From positions 1-64,000 of the forward strand of contig NZ_SMNA01000007.1 of the NCBI RefSeq assembly GCF_004353825.1: 64,000 nt of DNA, given 5' to 3'. Positions 18,458-27,105 of the stretch are shown here, one piece after another. How positions within the stretch are numbered: position 1 is the first letter of the stretch; every line of letters starts with the position of its first letter. The notes beneath the pieces were generated by a model that ran no database searches, had not been told where the DNA came from, and saw only the letters and a list, made by a program, of their open reading frames with translations. Source of the stretch: Occultella glacieicola (GTDB lineage: Bacteria > Actinomycetota > Actinomycetes > Actinomycetales > Beutenbergiaceae). The translations under genes were made by a program, and so were the position numbers.

Positions 18458-19028
18458 GGCCGCGGGCCCGGCCCGGGTGGATCGCGGGCCGGCCCGGCGC
18501 TACGACCCGGACCGACGTCAACGGATCATCGCCGCCTGCCTCGACGTGATCGCGGAGCGGGGCGTCGCCGGGACGAGCCACCGCAGGGTCGCGGCCGCGG
18601 CCGACGTCCCGCTCGGCTCGATGACCTACCACTTCGCCGGGATGGCCGAACTCCTCCAGGAGGCGTTCGGGGCCTTCACCGGGACGGTCGCGGCCACCTT
18701 CGAGCGACGGATGGCACCGGCCACCGATGAGGAGTCCGCCAGGGCCGCCGTCGTCGCCCTCATCTGCGACGACCTGCTCGGGGTGGACCGGGAGCTGGTG
18801 CTCACGCACGAGCTGTACACGCTCGCGGCGCGCGAGGAGAGCTACCGCGAGCTCACGAACGCCTGGATGCGGGCCAGCCGGGCCGCGCTCGAGCGCCACT
18901 TCGACCCGGCGACCGCGCGGATCCTGGACGCCCTGATCGAGGGCCTGACCATCCACCGCGCACTCGACACCGTGCCACACGACCGGGCGCTCGTGGTCGA
19001 CGCGGTCGAGCGAGCCTGCGCCGGCTGA
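18450..19028 (+). CDS. TetR-family transcriptional regulator
   Basis: A 192-residue repressor-like protein. The N-terminal HTH reads RQRIIAACLDVIAERGVAGTSHRRVAAAADVPLGSMTYHF (about 24-63), the TetR_N signature. The C-terminal ligand domain is helical with no family-specific motif noted. Overlap with the acetyltransferase gene, and the palindrome upstream of the pair, point to autoregulation by an unknown, perhaps sugar-derived, ligand. Convergent with the pyruvate oxidase gene, about 17 bp away. Confidence 0.9.
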   Translation: MSEAAGPARVDRGPARRYDPDRRQRIIAACLDVIAERGVAGTSHRRVAAAADVPLGSMTYHFAGMAELLQEAFGAFTGTVAATFERRMAPATDEESARAAVVALICDDLLGVDRELVLTHELYTLAAREESYRELTNAWMRASRAALERHFDPATARILDALIEGLTIHRALDTVPHDRALVVDAVERACAG

Positions 19029-19045
19029 CCCGGTGCCGCGGCGGG

Positions 19046-20785
19046 TCAGGGGCGCGGGATGTTGCGCAGGTTGGACCGGGCCATCGACATCACCTCGGCG
19101 CCACCACCGCCGAGCACGGCCTTGGTCATCGCGGTCGCGAACCCCTTGATCTGCTTGCCGGTGATGCTCGGCGGGATCGACAGCGCATTCGGGTCGGTGA
19201 CGATGTCGATCAGCGCCGGACCGGAGCGCTCGAAGCCACCGGCGAGTGCCTTGCGCAGATCCTTGGGGTGCTCGACCCGGACGGCCGGGATCCCCATCGC
19301 CGTCGCGATCGCGGCGTAGTCGACGGAGGGGGAGTCGGTGAACGCGGACGGGAGGCCCTCGACGAGCATCTCCAGCTTCACCATGCCGAGGCTCGCGTTG
19401 TTGAAGACCACGACCTTCACCGGCAGGTCGAAGTGCCGGATGGTGATCAGGTCGCCGAGCAGCATGGACAGGCCGCCGTCACCGCACATGGCCACCACCT
19501 CACGGCCGGGGTCGGCGAACGCGGCGCCGATCGCGTGCGGCATCGCGTTGGCCATCGACCCGTGCAGGAATGAGCCGATCACCCGGCGACGGCCGTTCGG
19601 CGTCAGGTAGCGGGCCGCCCACACATTGCACATGCCGGTGTCCACGGTGAACACGGTGTCCGCACCGGCGGTCTCGTCGAGTTGCACCGCCGCGTACTCC
19701 GGGTGGATCGGCGTGGTTCGCTCCACCTTCTTGGTGTAGGCGCCGACCACCTTGGTCATGAGGTTCTCCTGCTTCTTGAGCATGGAGCTCAGGAACCGGC
19801 GGTTGGACTTGCGCCGCACCAGCGGTGCCAGGGCGAGCATGGTCTCGCGGACATCGCCGACCACGCCGAGGTCGAGACGGGTCCGCCGGCCCAGGTGGCT
19901 CGGCTCGATGTCGATCTGGGCGGTGCGGACGTCGTCGGGCAGGAACTGGTCGTACGGGAAGTCGGTGCCGATCAGGACCAGGAGGTCCGCGTCGTTCATC
20001 GCGTCGAAGCAGGCGCCGTACCCGAGCAGTCCGGACATGCCGACGTCGAACGGGTTGTCGTACTGGATGACCTCCTTGCCGCGCAGCGAGTGGCCGATCG
20101 GCGCCGCGGCGGCGTCGGCCAGCGCGATCACCTCGTCGTGGGCCCCACGCGCCCCCGCGCCGACGAAGAACGTCACCTTCTTCGCGGCGTTGATCGCGTC
20201 GGCCAGGTCGGCGACGTCCTCCGTGCAGGGGACCACCCGCGGCGAGCGGCTCGTGACGCAGATGACCGGGGCGTCGGCGGAGACCTCCTGGTCGGCCACG
20301 TCCCCGGGCAGGGTCAGCACGGCCACGCCGGGGCCGCCGAGCGCGTGCTCGATCGCGGTGTTCGCGATCCGTGGCATCTGGGCGGCGCTGGAGAGCATCT
20401 CGGAGTAGACCGAGCACTCGGTGAACAGCCGGTCCGGGTGGGTCTCCTGGAAGAACTGGGTGCCGATCTGGTTGGTGGGGATGTGCGAGGCGATCGCGAG
20501 CACGGGCACTCGGGACCGGTTCGCGTCGTACAGCCCGTTGATCAGGTGCAGGTTCCCGGGTCCGCAGGAACCGGCGCAGACGGCGAGCTGCCCGGTCACG
20601 GTGGCCTCCGCGGCGGCCGCGAACGCCGCGACCTCCTCGTGGCGCACGGACACCCAGTCGATCCCGGCGGTGCGCCTGACCGCGTCGACCACAGGGTTCA
20701 GGCTGTCCCCGACGATCCCGTAGATCCGCCTCACCCCAGCCGAGACGAGTTGGTTCACGAGCTGTTCGGCGACGGTCACGGCCAT
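19046..20785 (-). CDS. poxB: Pyruvate dehydrogenase (quinone)/pyruvate oxidase, ThDP-dependent
   Basis: Thiamine diphosphate and FAD-dependent enzyme converting pyruvate to acetate and CO2 with electrons to quinone, peripheral at the membrane. The 579 residues contain the N-terminal pyrimidine-binding domain (RHEEVAAFAAAAEA with the catalytic Glu), the central domain, and the ThDP/Mg motif MCGDGGLSMLLGDL...NNASLG near 430-460. The ATG at 20785 was chosen for its strong Shine-Dalgarno (GGAGGG) and normal N terminus MAVTVAEQLVNQL; the frame is open 177 bp further upstream. Acetolactate synthase is the main alternative, but the N-terminal sequence and isolation from ilv genes favour poxB. Confidence 0.88.
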   Translation of the reverse strand: MAVTVAEQLVNQLVSAGVRRIYGIVGDSLNPVVDAVRRTAGIDWVSVRHEEVAAFAAAAEATVTGQLAVCAGSCGPGNLHLINGLYDANRSRVPVLAIASHIPTNQIGTQFFQETHPDRLFTECSVYSEMLSSAAQMPRIANTAIEHALGGPGVAVLTLPGDVADQEVSADAPVICVTSRSPRVVPCTEDVADLADAINAAKKVTFFVGAGARGAHDEVIALADAAAAPIGHSLRGKEVIQYDNPFDVGMSGLLGYGACFDAMNDADLLVLIGTDFPYDQFLPDDVRTAQIDIEPSHLGRRTRLDLGVVGDVRETMLALAPLVRRKSNRRFLSSMLKKQENLMTKVVGAYTKKVERTTPIHPEYAAVQLDETAGADTVFTVDTGMCNVWAARYLTPNGRRRVIGSFLHGSMANAMPHAIGAAFADPGREVVAMCGDGGLSMLLGDLITIRHFDLPVKVVVFNNASLGMVKLEMLVEGLPSAFTDSPSVDYAAIATAMGIPAVRVEHPKDLRKALAGGFERSGPALIDIVTDPNALSIPPSITGKQIKGFATAMTKAVLGGGGAEVMSMARSNLRNIPRP

Positions 20786-20876
20786 GGTGATGTTCCCTCC
20801 GAGCGGAGTGGGGTGGACCTCGTCCATTCTCCCGGGATCCGCCACCCGCGCCACCGGCGCCGGTGGCCGAAGGGCG

Positions 20877-21347
20877 CTAGCCGCGTGCTCGGGCCCGGCG
20901 ATCGCCGCCGCCGGCCAGTTCCTCGAGAGCGTCGGCGAGCTCTCCCACCGGGTCCCGACCATCCAGTTCCACGGTCGCGCCGGCGCGCAGGAGCGGTTCG
21001 ACGGTCTCGGTGTAGTGGGCGATCTCGGCGCGCTGCTCCGGCGTGGCGCCGTACGGGTTCTCGGTGCGGCGCCGGACCCGGTCGAGCATCACCTCGAGCG
21101 GCGCGCTCAACAGCACCACATGGTCGAGCCGGTCGTAGAAGCGGCCCTGGTTCTCGACGGTGCCGGAGAGGAACAGATCCGGGTGCTCCTCCAGCAGCGC
21201 GCCGATGCGGGGCTCGTCCCAGGTGGCGTCCGGCAGCACCCAGCCGTCCTCGTCGGTCTCGACGGTGAGGTGGCCGCGACGGCGCAGTTCCGCCAGGACC
21301 GTGGTCTTGCCGGTGCCGGACATGCCCGTGATCAGGATCCGTGCCAT
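20877..21347 (-). CDS. Small P-loop kinase-like ATPase
   Basis: A 156-residue nucleotide-binding protein of the AAA/shikimate-kinase-like fold. Walker A is GMSGTGKTTVLAEL at the N terminus (8-21). TVETDEDGWVLPD and LDRVRRRTENPYG resemble substrate-binding and lid regions of small-molecule kinases. No specific substrate can be assigned. The ATG at 21347 gives the usual MARILITGMSG start. It diverges from the amidohydrolase, with 115 bp between starts. Confidence 0.75.
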   Translation of the reverse strand: MARILITGMSGTGKTTVLAELRRRGHLTVETDEDGWVLPDATWDEPRIGALLEEHPDLFLSGTVENQGRFYDRLDHVVLLSAPLEVMLDRVRRRTENPYGATPEQRAEIAHYTETVEPLLRAGATVELDGRDPVGELADALEELAGGGDRRARARG

Positions 21348-21462
21348 CGCCCCATTGTGGCCCGCACCGTGGTGTGGCCGTGGTCGGCGCGGCCGGTCAG
21401 GCGCCCACGGTGGGACGGCGGGGCGCAGCCCGAGGCGTGGCCACGAGGTCCAAGATGTGACC

Positions 21463-22326
21463 ATGAAGATCGACGCCCACCACCATGTGTGGGACCTGGC
21501 CGTGCATCCGCAGGACTGGATCAGCCCCGAGTTCGCACCGGTGATCGGCCGTGATTTCGACACCGGCGATTGGCGGGCGGTCGCCGAACCCGCCGGGGTG
21601 ACCCACGCCGTCATCGTGCAGACGGTGCCGCAGGACTCCGAGACGCCCTACCTGCTCGACCTCGCTGCGCAGCACCCGCACGTGCTCGGCGTGGTCGGCT
21701 GGGTGCAGTTCGGTGCGACGGACCTGACCGCGCGCCTCGACGCCTTGTCCGACCACCCGGCGTCGGACCTGCTCGTCGGTCTGCGGGACCTGAGCGAGCA
21801 GCGCGAGGACGCGGCCTGGCTCGCCGGCCCGGAGGCGGCCCGGACGTTCGCCGCGGCCGGGGAGCGTGACCTGACCATTGATCTGCTCATACGCGAGGAA
21901 CACCTGGCGGCCGCGGCCGAGGCGGTCCGGGCCCACCCGGACACCTGGTTCGTGGTGGACCACCTCGCGAAGCCGGATCTGGACCGGACCACGCCGGGGG
22001 AGTGGGCCGCGTCCATGGCGCCACTCGCCGAGGCCCCGAACGTGGCCCTGAAGTTCTCCGGCTACGCCACCCTGACCGCGGATCTGGCCGCCGCCGACCT
22101 GACCCTGGCCGGGTACCTCAACGCCGCCCTGGAGAAGTTCGGGCCGAGGCGGGTGATGTTCGGTAGCGACTGGCCGGTCAGCCTGGTCGGCGGGTCGTAC
22201 GCGCAGGTGGTCGCGGCTGCGGAGGCGGCGCTGGCCGTGGTCGATGCCGACGACGGGCTGCGCGGCGAGTTCTTCACCGGAGCCGCCACCCGCTGGTACG
22301 GACTGGAGCCGCCGACGGCGGCATGA
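21463..22326 (+). CDS. Amidohydrolase (fuconolactonase/PDC-lactonase-like, COG3618)
   Basis: Metal-assisted TIM-barrel hydrolase of 287 residues. It starts MKIDAHHHVWDLAVHPQDWI, with the metal-binding HxH and the HxW pattern of L-fuconolactonase and 2-pyrone-4,6-dicarboxylate lactonase. Other motifs are FVVDHLAKPDL (about 165), NVALKFSG and MFGSDWPVS (about 240), which supplies the catalytic Asp. A sugar lactone is a plausible substrate, but no sugar operon surrounds it. An inverted repeat follows the stop codon directly. Confidence 0.82.
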   Translation: MKIDAHHHVWDLAVHPQDWISPEFAPVIGRDFDTGDWRAVAEPAGVTHAVIVQTVPQDSETPYLLDLAAQHPHVLGVVGWVQFGATDLTARLDALSDHPASDLLVGLRDLSEQREDAAWLAGPEAARTFAAAGERDLTIDLLIREEHLAAAAEAVRAHPDTWFVVDHLAKPDLDRTTPGEWAASMAPLAEAPNVALKFSGYATLTADLAAADLTLAGYLNAALEKFGPRRVMFGSDWPVSLVGGSYAQVVAAAEAALAVVDADDGLRGEFFTGAATRWYGLEPPTAA

Positions 22327-22362
22327 AACGAGTCCCGGAACCCTCACGGTGGCCGACTCGTT
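22327..22362. terminator. Inverted repeat after the amidohydrolase gene
   Basis: AACGAGTC (22327-22334) and GACTCGTT (22355-22362) form an 8-bp perfect stem with a 20-nt loop immediately after the stop codon. No T-tract follows, which is common in high-GC actinobacteria. It may also act in the leader of the gene at 22401. Confidence 0.4.
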
Positions 22363-22400
22363 GAGCAGAGGGAGACTCCCCCAGCTCGGAAGGACGCACC

Positions 22401-23177
22401 ATGGGCCTGCTCGACCGACTTCTCGGCCGCGAGCCGAACGAATACGACCCGTACCGCGGGAACCAGCAACCCGGCGGCGCGCCGTACGGTCGGCAGCAGG
22501 CCTACGGGCAGCAGCCGGCCGGTCCCGCCTACGGGCAGCAACCTGCCGGTCCCGCCTACGCACAGCAGCCCGCCGGTCCCGCCTACGGGCAGCAGCCCAC
22601 GGGTCCCGGCCACGACGGGCGGCCGGCCCAGCGCACCCCGGACGAGGTGGCGATCGACCGCTACCGGTACCTGGTCCGGACCGCACCGCCGGAGGCGGTG
22701 GAACAAGCGCACGCCGAGGCGTTCTCGAGCCTCACACCCGCGCAGCGGCGCCAGGTGCTCGACGACCTGGGTGCGGCCGTGCCCCCGACGGAACGGGCGC
22801 CGTCGGACTCCCCACAGGACCTCGCCCGGATGGCCACCCGGGCCGAGATGCGCGAGCCGGGCACGGTCGAACGCACGCTCGGCGGCCAGCGCGGCGCCGG
22901 CCCCGGGATGGGCGCCATGATGGGATCGAGCCTGCTCGGAACCGTCGCCGGTGTGGTGATCGGGTCGGCGGTCGCGAACGCGCTCTTCGGGCCGGCGTTC
23001 GGTGACCCCACCCAGGCCGCACCGCAGGACGCGGGTGCCGACGGCGGCGCGGATGGCGGTGGTGGTGACGCTGGTGCCGGCGATGCGGGCGGGTTCGACG
23101 CCGGTGCCGGCGACGGCGGCGGACTGGGCGACTTCGGGGGCGGTTTCGCCGACTTCGGGGGCTTCGGCGACTTCTAG
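22401..23177 (+). CDS. Unknown protein with YGQQPAGPA repeats and Gly/Asp-rich C terminus
   Basis: A 258-residue protein not assigned to a named family. After MGLLDRLLGREPNEYDPYRG, residues about 30-68 hold four imperfect 9-residue repeats of the type YGQQPAGPA (27-bp DNA units). A predicted helical region with RYRYLVRTAPPEAVEQAHAE and LTPAQRRQVLDDLG follows (about 80-125), then a Gly/Met-rich possible membrane segment (GAMMGSSLLGTVAGVVIGSA, about 172-194). The last 50 residues are Gly/Asp/Phe-rich (DFGGGFADFGGFGDF). The middle region resembles uncharacterised actinobacterial proteins that start with MGLLDRLLGR. Convergent with the patatin genes; the stop codons are within a few bases. Confidence 0.65.
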   Translation: MGLLDRLLGREPNEYDPYRGNQQPGGAPYGRQQAYGQQPAGPAYGQQPAGPAYAQQPAGPAYGQQPTGPGHDGRPAQRTPDEVAIDRYRYLVRTAPPEAVEQAHAEAFSSLTPAQRRQVLDDLGAAVPPTERAPSDSPQDLARMATRAEMREPGTVERTLGGQRGAGPGMGAMMGSSLLGTVAGVVIGSAVANALFGPAFGDPTQAAPQDAGADGGADGGGGDAGAGDAGGFDAGAGDGGGLGDFGGGFADFGGFGDF

Positions 23178-24826
23178 GTGACGAGCCGGGGCTCGGCCGT
23201 CGGCAGGTCGTCCGTCCAGCTCGGCTGCTCACCGATACCGAAGCCGTGCCGCTCCCAGGTGCGCCACCACGACGACGCACCCGACGGCAGGGTTGCCGGG
23301 TCATCCTCCTCGAGGAGCTCGCGCAGCCGGAGCTTGAGCTCGACCAGCTCGGACATGGGCGGCCGAGGCGTGGCCGGGTCATGGACCGGGTTGAACATCT
23401 CGTCCTCGGTGGTCCAGATGAGTCGGCGAAGGTTGATCACGTGGCGGGTGTGCTCATGGACCTCGGGAGGGGCCTCGGTGTAGAGGTCCCGGGCGCGCAG
23501 GTAGCCGTAGTCCATCGAGATGGAGACCAGGCCCGGCTCCACCGTGAGCAGGTCGTGGATGTCCAGCTCGGGCTGGATGATCATGGCGCCGGCGGACTTG
23601 GCCCGCCGGATCTCGTCGAGCTGGATCTCGTCGGTCATAATGCCGAAGCCACTGCGCATCACGATCTCGAGCATGTCCTTGTCCCCGTAACCGCCGTCCC
23701 ACGGAAGCCCCACGGGCGAGGCGACCACCGCGTAACAACGGGTCACCCCGAGTTGGGACACCGCGATCTCGACGGGCAGGGACTCTCGCGCGCCGCCGTC
23801 GACGTAGTGCTGGTCGTTCAGGCGGACCGGCGCGAACACGGCCGGGATGGCGCACGAGGCCCGGATCGCGTCGAGGAGCTCGACCGGGTCCTCCTCCGGC
23901 AGGAGCTCGTCGGTGCGATCGTGCATGCGGCCGAGCTCGTCGACGTAGCGCAGTTCGCCGGACTCGAGCGCCACCACGGCCGCCCGGAACCGGACCCCGG
24001 AGTCGGCGAGCCGCGCGGCGTCGAACAGCCGTGGGTCCGAGATCCGGTCCACGAGCGGGCCCGGGCGGAAGGCGGCGCGCTCGGTCTGGGCACCGTTCAG
24101 GATCGACTGCACGTCGGTGCTGGTCCGTCCGGCCTCCCAGATCGTGGCGAGGGTGTCCAGGACGTTGCCCGAGGTCCACAGCGGCGAGTGCTCGGGCGGG
24201 GTCTGGTCGTGTTCGACGGTCTGCACCGCCGTCTGGCTCGCCGTCGCCGGATCGGTTGCGGCCTCGCCGTGATCGTTCTGGCGGGCGGTGAAGCGTTCCA
24301 CGGCCTTGATCGGCCCCTGCAGCACGGAGGTGAGGCTGGCGGTCAGGGAGGTGCGGTTGCCGGGTCGGTGCCGCAGCGCCATGACCTTGCGCCAGGTCGG
24401 CATGTGCTCGCGCAGTTTGGTGAACCAGGGCAGCTCCTCGAACAGGTCCGAACTGCTGCGCATCCCGAGCCAGAGCCGGCGCAGGTCCTCCACTGCCTCG
24501 CGCTGGCCGGCCTGGTCCGGGTACTGGGCGAGCATGCCGGTCAGGATCGAGCCCGCCGACGTGCCGGTCATCACCTGGGGTGCGAAGCCGTCCTGCTCGT
24601 AGAGGTAGGTCAGGGCGCCGATCTGGAAGCTGGACCGGGCGCCACCACCGGAGGCGACGAGCCCGATGACCTCCTCCTGGTGCGGTTCCGGGTCCGGTTC
24701 CGGTTCTGGCTCCGGAGCCGAAGCCGGTCCGGGGTCGGGCTCGGGTAGGTCCGGAACCGGCTCACCGCCGAGCAGGCGGATCAGCCCATGGCGCAACTTC
24801 GTGGCCACCCCTGGTGCACCGGTCAT
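23174..24826 (-). CDS. Patatin-like phospholipase (downstream paralogue)
   Basis: Ser/Asp dyad lipid acyl hydrolase of 550 residues. The oxyanion motif ASGGGARSSFQIGAL is at about 58-72; the nucleophile elbow GTSAG places catalytic Ser90; the Asp lies in YVDGGARESLP. An acidic Pro/Glu-rich linker (about 25-50) precedes the domain, and a poorly conserved insertion sits between the Ser and Asp halves. The C terminus is shared with the upstream paralogue (WWRTWERHG). Its ATG overlaps the TGA of that gene (ATGA), so the two are co-translated. No signal peptide is seen, so a cytoplasmic or membrane-surface role is likely. Confidence 0.88.
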   Translation of the reverse strand: MTGAPGVATKLRHGLIRLLGGEPVPDLPEPDPGPASAPEPEPEPDPEPHQEEVIGLVASGGGARSSFQIGALTYLYEQDGFAPQVMTGTSAGSILTGMLAQYPDQAGQREAVEDLRRLWLGMRSSSDLFEELPWFTKLREHMPTWRKVMALRHRPGNRTSLTASLTSVLQGPIKAVERFTARQNDHGEAATDPATASQTAVQTVEHDQTPPEHSPLWTSGNVLDTLATIWEAGRTSTDVQSILNGAQTERAAFRPGPLVDRISDPRLFDAARLADSGVRFRAAVVALESGELRYVDELGRMHDRTDELLPEEDPVELLDAIRASCAIPAVFAPVRLNDQHYVDGGARESLPVEIAVSQLGVTRCYAVVASPVGLPWDGGYGDKDMLEIVMRSGFGIMTDEIQLDEIRRAKSAGAMIIQPELDIHDLLTVEPGLVSISMDYGYLRARDLYTEAPPEVHEHTRHVINLRRLIWTTEDEMFNPVHDPATPRPPMSELVELKLRLRELLEEDDPATLPSGASSWWRTWERHGFGIGEQPSWTDDLPTAEPRLVT

Positions 24827-26877
24827 GACTCCAGCGTAGAAGAGGACGCCGGATCGTTGTCGAGCCAGTGGGGTGCGGCGGTGACCGGGTTGGCGTGCCG
24901 CTCCCAGCCCCGCCACCAGTCCCGCGCTCCGGGAGGCAGCCGCTCCGGGGGAACCCCGGCGACCAGGTCGCGCAGGCGGAGCTTCATTCCGGCGAGATCG
25001 TGTCCGCCGGGATCCAGGACGGCATCCGGCCCGACGGTGGCGCCCCCGCCGCCGGTCGCCGGACCCGGGGTGGACGCGGCCCGGGGCATCGTGGCCGCGC
25101 CGGGCGCAGAGGCGAACAGATCGTCCTCGACGGTCCAGATCAGGCGGCGGAGATTGATGAGGTCCCGGGTGTGCTCGTGCTCGGCTTCGGAGGCGTTCGC
25201 GCACACGTCCGCGGCGCGGAGGTAGCCGTAGTCCATCGCGATCGCGATCAGGCCGGGCTCGATGGTGACGATGTCGTGGATGTCCAACTCCGGATCGATC
25301 ACGGTCGCACCGAGGGCCCGGGCGCGTTCGACCTCGTCGGCCTGGATCTCGTCCGGCATGATCTCGGAGGCCGCGCGCATGACGATCTCCAGCAGGGCCT
25401 TGCCGGCGAAGTCCTCCGCGGGGGGCAGCCCGACCGGGTTCGCTGTGACGACGTAGCAACGGTCGACCCCGAGATGTTCGTAGGCGATGGCGACGGGCAC
25501 GTTCTCGCGAGTACCGCCGTCGACGTAGGTGCCGTCGTTGAGGCGGACCGGTGGGAGCCCGGCAGGGATCGCGCAGGAGGCGAGGATGGCCCGGTCGAGG
25601 GTGACCGGCTCGGCGTCGAGCAGGCGGTCGTTGGCATCCCGGAGCCGTCCCGCGGCGTCGACGTAGCGCAACTCACCGGACTCCAGGTGCACGGTGGCCA
25701 GGCGCAGCTCGATGCCGGACGTCGCTGGCAGCGACGGGTCGAACACGGCCGGGTCGAGCAACTCCTCGATGATCGGCCCGACCACGAAGGCCGACTGCTC
25801 GCGGGCGGCGCCCCGGACGACGGCGTTGACATCGGGCCCGGTGCGGCCCACCTCCCAGAGTGCTGCGATGAGTTCGAGCGGACCGGACCCCAAGGTCGCC
25901 AGGTCGCGCTCGGGAGGAACACGTTCGCCCGTGCCACGCCTGCCGGTGGTGCTCGCAGTGGCCCTCACGGCCGCCCCGGTGACCGCGGCAGTCGTGCTCG
26001 GTCCGGTGGCGCTCGGTCCGGTGGCGCTCGGTCCGGTGGCGCTCGGTCCGGTGGCGCTCGGTCCGGTGGCGCTCGGCTCGGCGTGGCTCGGCTCGGTGTG
26101 GTTCGGCCCGGATGGGCTCGGTCCGGTGGCGCTCGGTCCGGTGGCGCTCGGACCGGTGGCGCTCGGACCGGTGGCCCCCGGTCCAACCGCCCGGTCGGGG
26201 CCGGCCGCGGCCTCGTCGGTTGGCCGGTTCGCGGCCGCGCGCTCGTCGACGGCAACGGCCCGCGCCCGCTCGGCCAGCCGGTCCACGGCCCGGCGTGGCC
26301 CGGCGAGCACCGCGGCGAGGTTCTCGGTCAGGGACGCCCGGTTGGCGCTCCGCTCGTGGATCGCGGCGAGCTTGCGCCATGCGGGCATGTCCTCGCGCAG
26401 CGCGGTGAACCATGGCAGTTCGGTGAACATGTCCGAGCTCGCCGTCATGCCGAGCCAGATCCGGCGGAGTTCGGCGACCGTGCGCTGCTGCCCGGCGAGG
26501 TCGCCGTGCTGGGCGAGGACTCCCGCCAGGATCGAGCCGGCGGACGTGCCGGTGATCACCGACGGTGTGATCCGTTCCCGCTCATAGAGATAACTGAGTG
26601 CCCCGATCTCGAACGACGACCTGGCTCCGCCCCCGCCGAGGACGAGGCCGACCACAGGTTCGGCCGCCGCATCCTGCGGCTCCCCGGTCCCCGCACCATC
26701 GCCGGTCCCCGCGTCCCCGCCGACACCTACACCCGCGCCGTCACCGGACCTCGTCAGGCCGATCCCGTGGGCACCGGCGGGCGTTGGCCCGCCGGGAGCC
26801 GCTGGTGCTGGAACACCCCCGAGGATTCGGATCAGTCCATGGCGTACGGAGCGCAGCAGGTCAGCCGGGGTCGCCAT
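24823..26877 (-). CDS. Patatin-like phospholipase with SATGP repeat insertion (upstream paralogue)
   Basis: Paralogue of the next gene, 684 residues. The glycine-rich LGGGGARSSFEIGAL, nucleophile elbow GTSAG (Ser112) and YVDGGTRENVP (catalytic Asp) are all present. Between the two halves lies a low-complexity insertion of SATGP pentapeptides. The C-terminal part shares DIHDIVTIEPGLIAIAMDYGYLR with the paralogue (there DIHDLLTVEPGLVSISMDYG), so the pair arose by tandem duplication. The ATG at 26877 matches the paralogue's N terminus (LRHGLIRLLGG against VRHGLIRILGG). It diverges from the WXG100-like gene at 27106, and the regulon motif at 26929 lies between them. Confidence 0.88.
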   Translation of the reverse strand: MATPADLLRSVRHGLIRILGGVPAPAAPGGPTPAGAHGIGLTRSGDGAGVGVGGDAGTGDGAGTGEPQDAAAEPVVGLVLGGGGARSSFEIGALSYLYERERITPSVITGTSAGSILAGVLAQHGDLAGQQRTVAELRRIWLGMTASSDMFTELPWFTALREDMPAWRKLAAIHERSANRASLTENLAAVLAGPRRAVDRLAERARAVAVDERAAANRPTDEAAAGPDRAVGPGATGPSATGPSATGPSATGPSPSGPNHTEPSHAEPSATGPSATGPSATGPSATGPSATGPSTTAAVTGAAVRATASTTGRRGTGERVPPERDLATLGSGPLELIAALWEVGRTGPDVNAVVRGAAREQSAFVVGPIIEELLDPAVFDPSLPATSGIELRLATVHLESGELRYVDAAGRLRDANDRLLDAEPVTLDRAILASCAIPAGLPPVRLNDGTYVDGGTRENVPVAIAYEHLGVDRCYVVTANPVGLPPAEDFAGKALLEIVMRAASEIMPDEIQADEVERARALGATVIDPELDIHDIVTIEPGLIAIAMDYGYLRAADVCANASEAEHEHTRDLINLRRLIWTVEDDLFASAPGAATMPRAASTPGPATGGGGATVGPDAVLDPGGHDLAGMKLRLRDLVAGVPPERLPPGARDWWRGWERHANPVTAAPHWLDNDPASSSTLES
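25994..26178 (-). repeat. 15-bp minisatellite encoding SATGP
   Basis: About a dozen in-frame copies of a 15-bp unit (plus strand GCTCGGTCCGGTGGC) with some variants in the middle. They encode SATGP, SPSGP and SHAEP-type pentapeptides inside the upstream patatin. The unit length is a multiple of three, so copy-number change would lengthen the linker without a frameshift. Confidence 0.85.
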
Positions 26878-26928
26878 GCGGCCAACCTTAGGCGCACCGT
26901 CCCTGATCGTCCTGGCGCGAGCGATGGC

Positions 26929-26954
26929 GGAAGGTTCCACCCACGACGCGCTGG
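26929..26954 (+). promoter_or_regulatory. T7SS-regulon motif upstream of the WXG100-like gene
   Basis: GGAAGGTTCC (26929-26938), then ACCC, then CGCTGG (26949-26954), with the same spacing as the boxes at 34411 and 34811. The -10-like TAG expected near 26976 is weak here (TGACGA). It precedes the gene starting at 27106. Confidence 0.55.
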
Positions 26955-27105
26955 TCAGGTGCGGGCCGGGCGCTGACGATGGTCAAGCGCCGATTGCTCG
27001 TGGCGTCCACGACCTGCCGACAACCCTGAACGACGCCGCGGCACCCGAATCACGCTGCGACATCCGAACAACACTCCGTTGACTGAACCACTCTGCGAGG
27101 ACCTG

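Noticed and set aside
20786-20962. N-terminal extension of pyruvate oxidase
   Set aside because: The extension is Pro/Ala/Arg-rich without homologous features, while the ATG at 20785 has a strong ribosome-binding site.
24868-26976. 702-codon open frame opposite the upstream patatin
   Set aside because: It mirrors the patatin gene; its repeats (SGGAR) are the complement of the SATGP repeat and no domain is visible.
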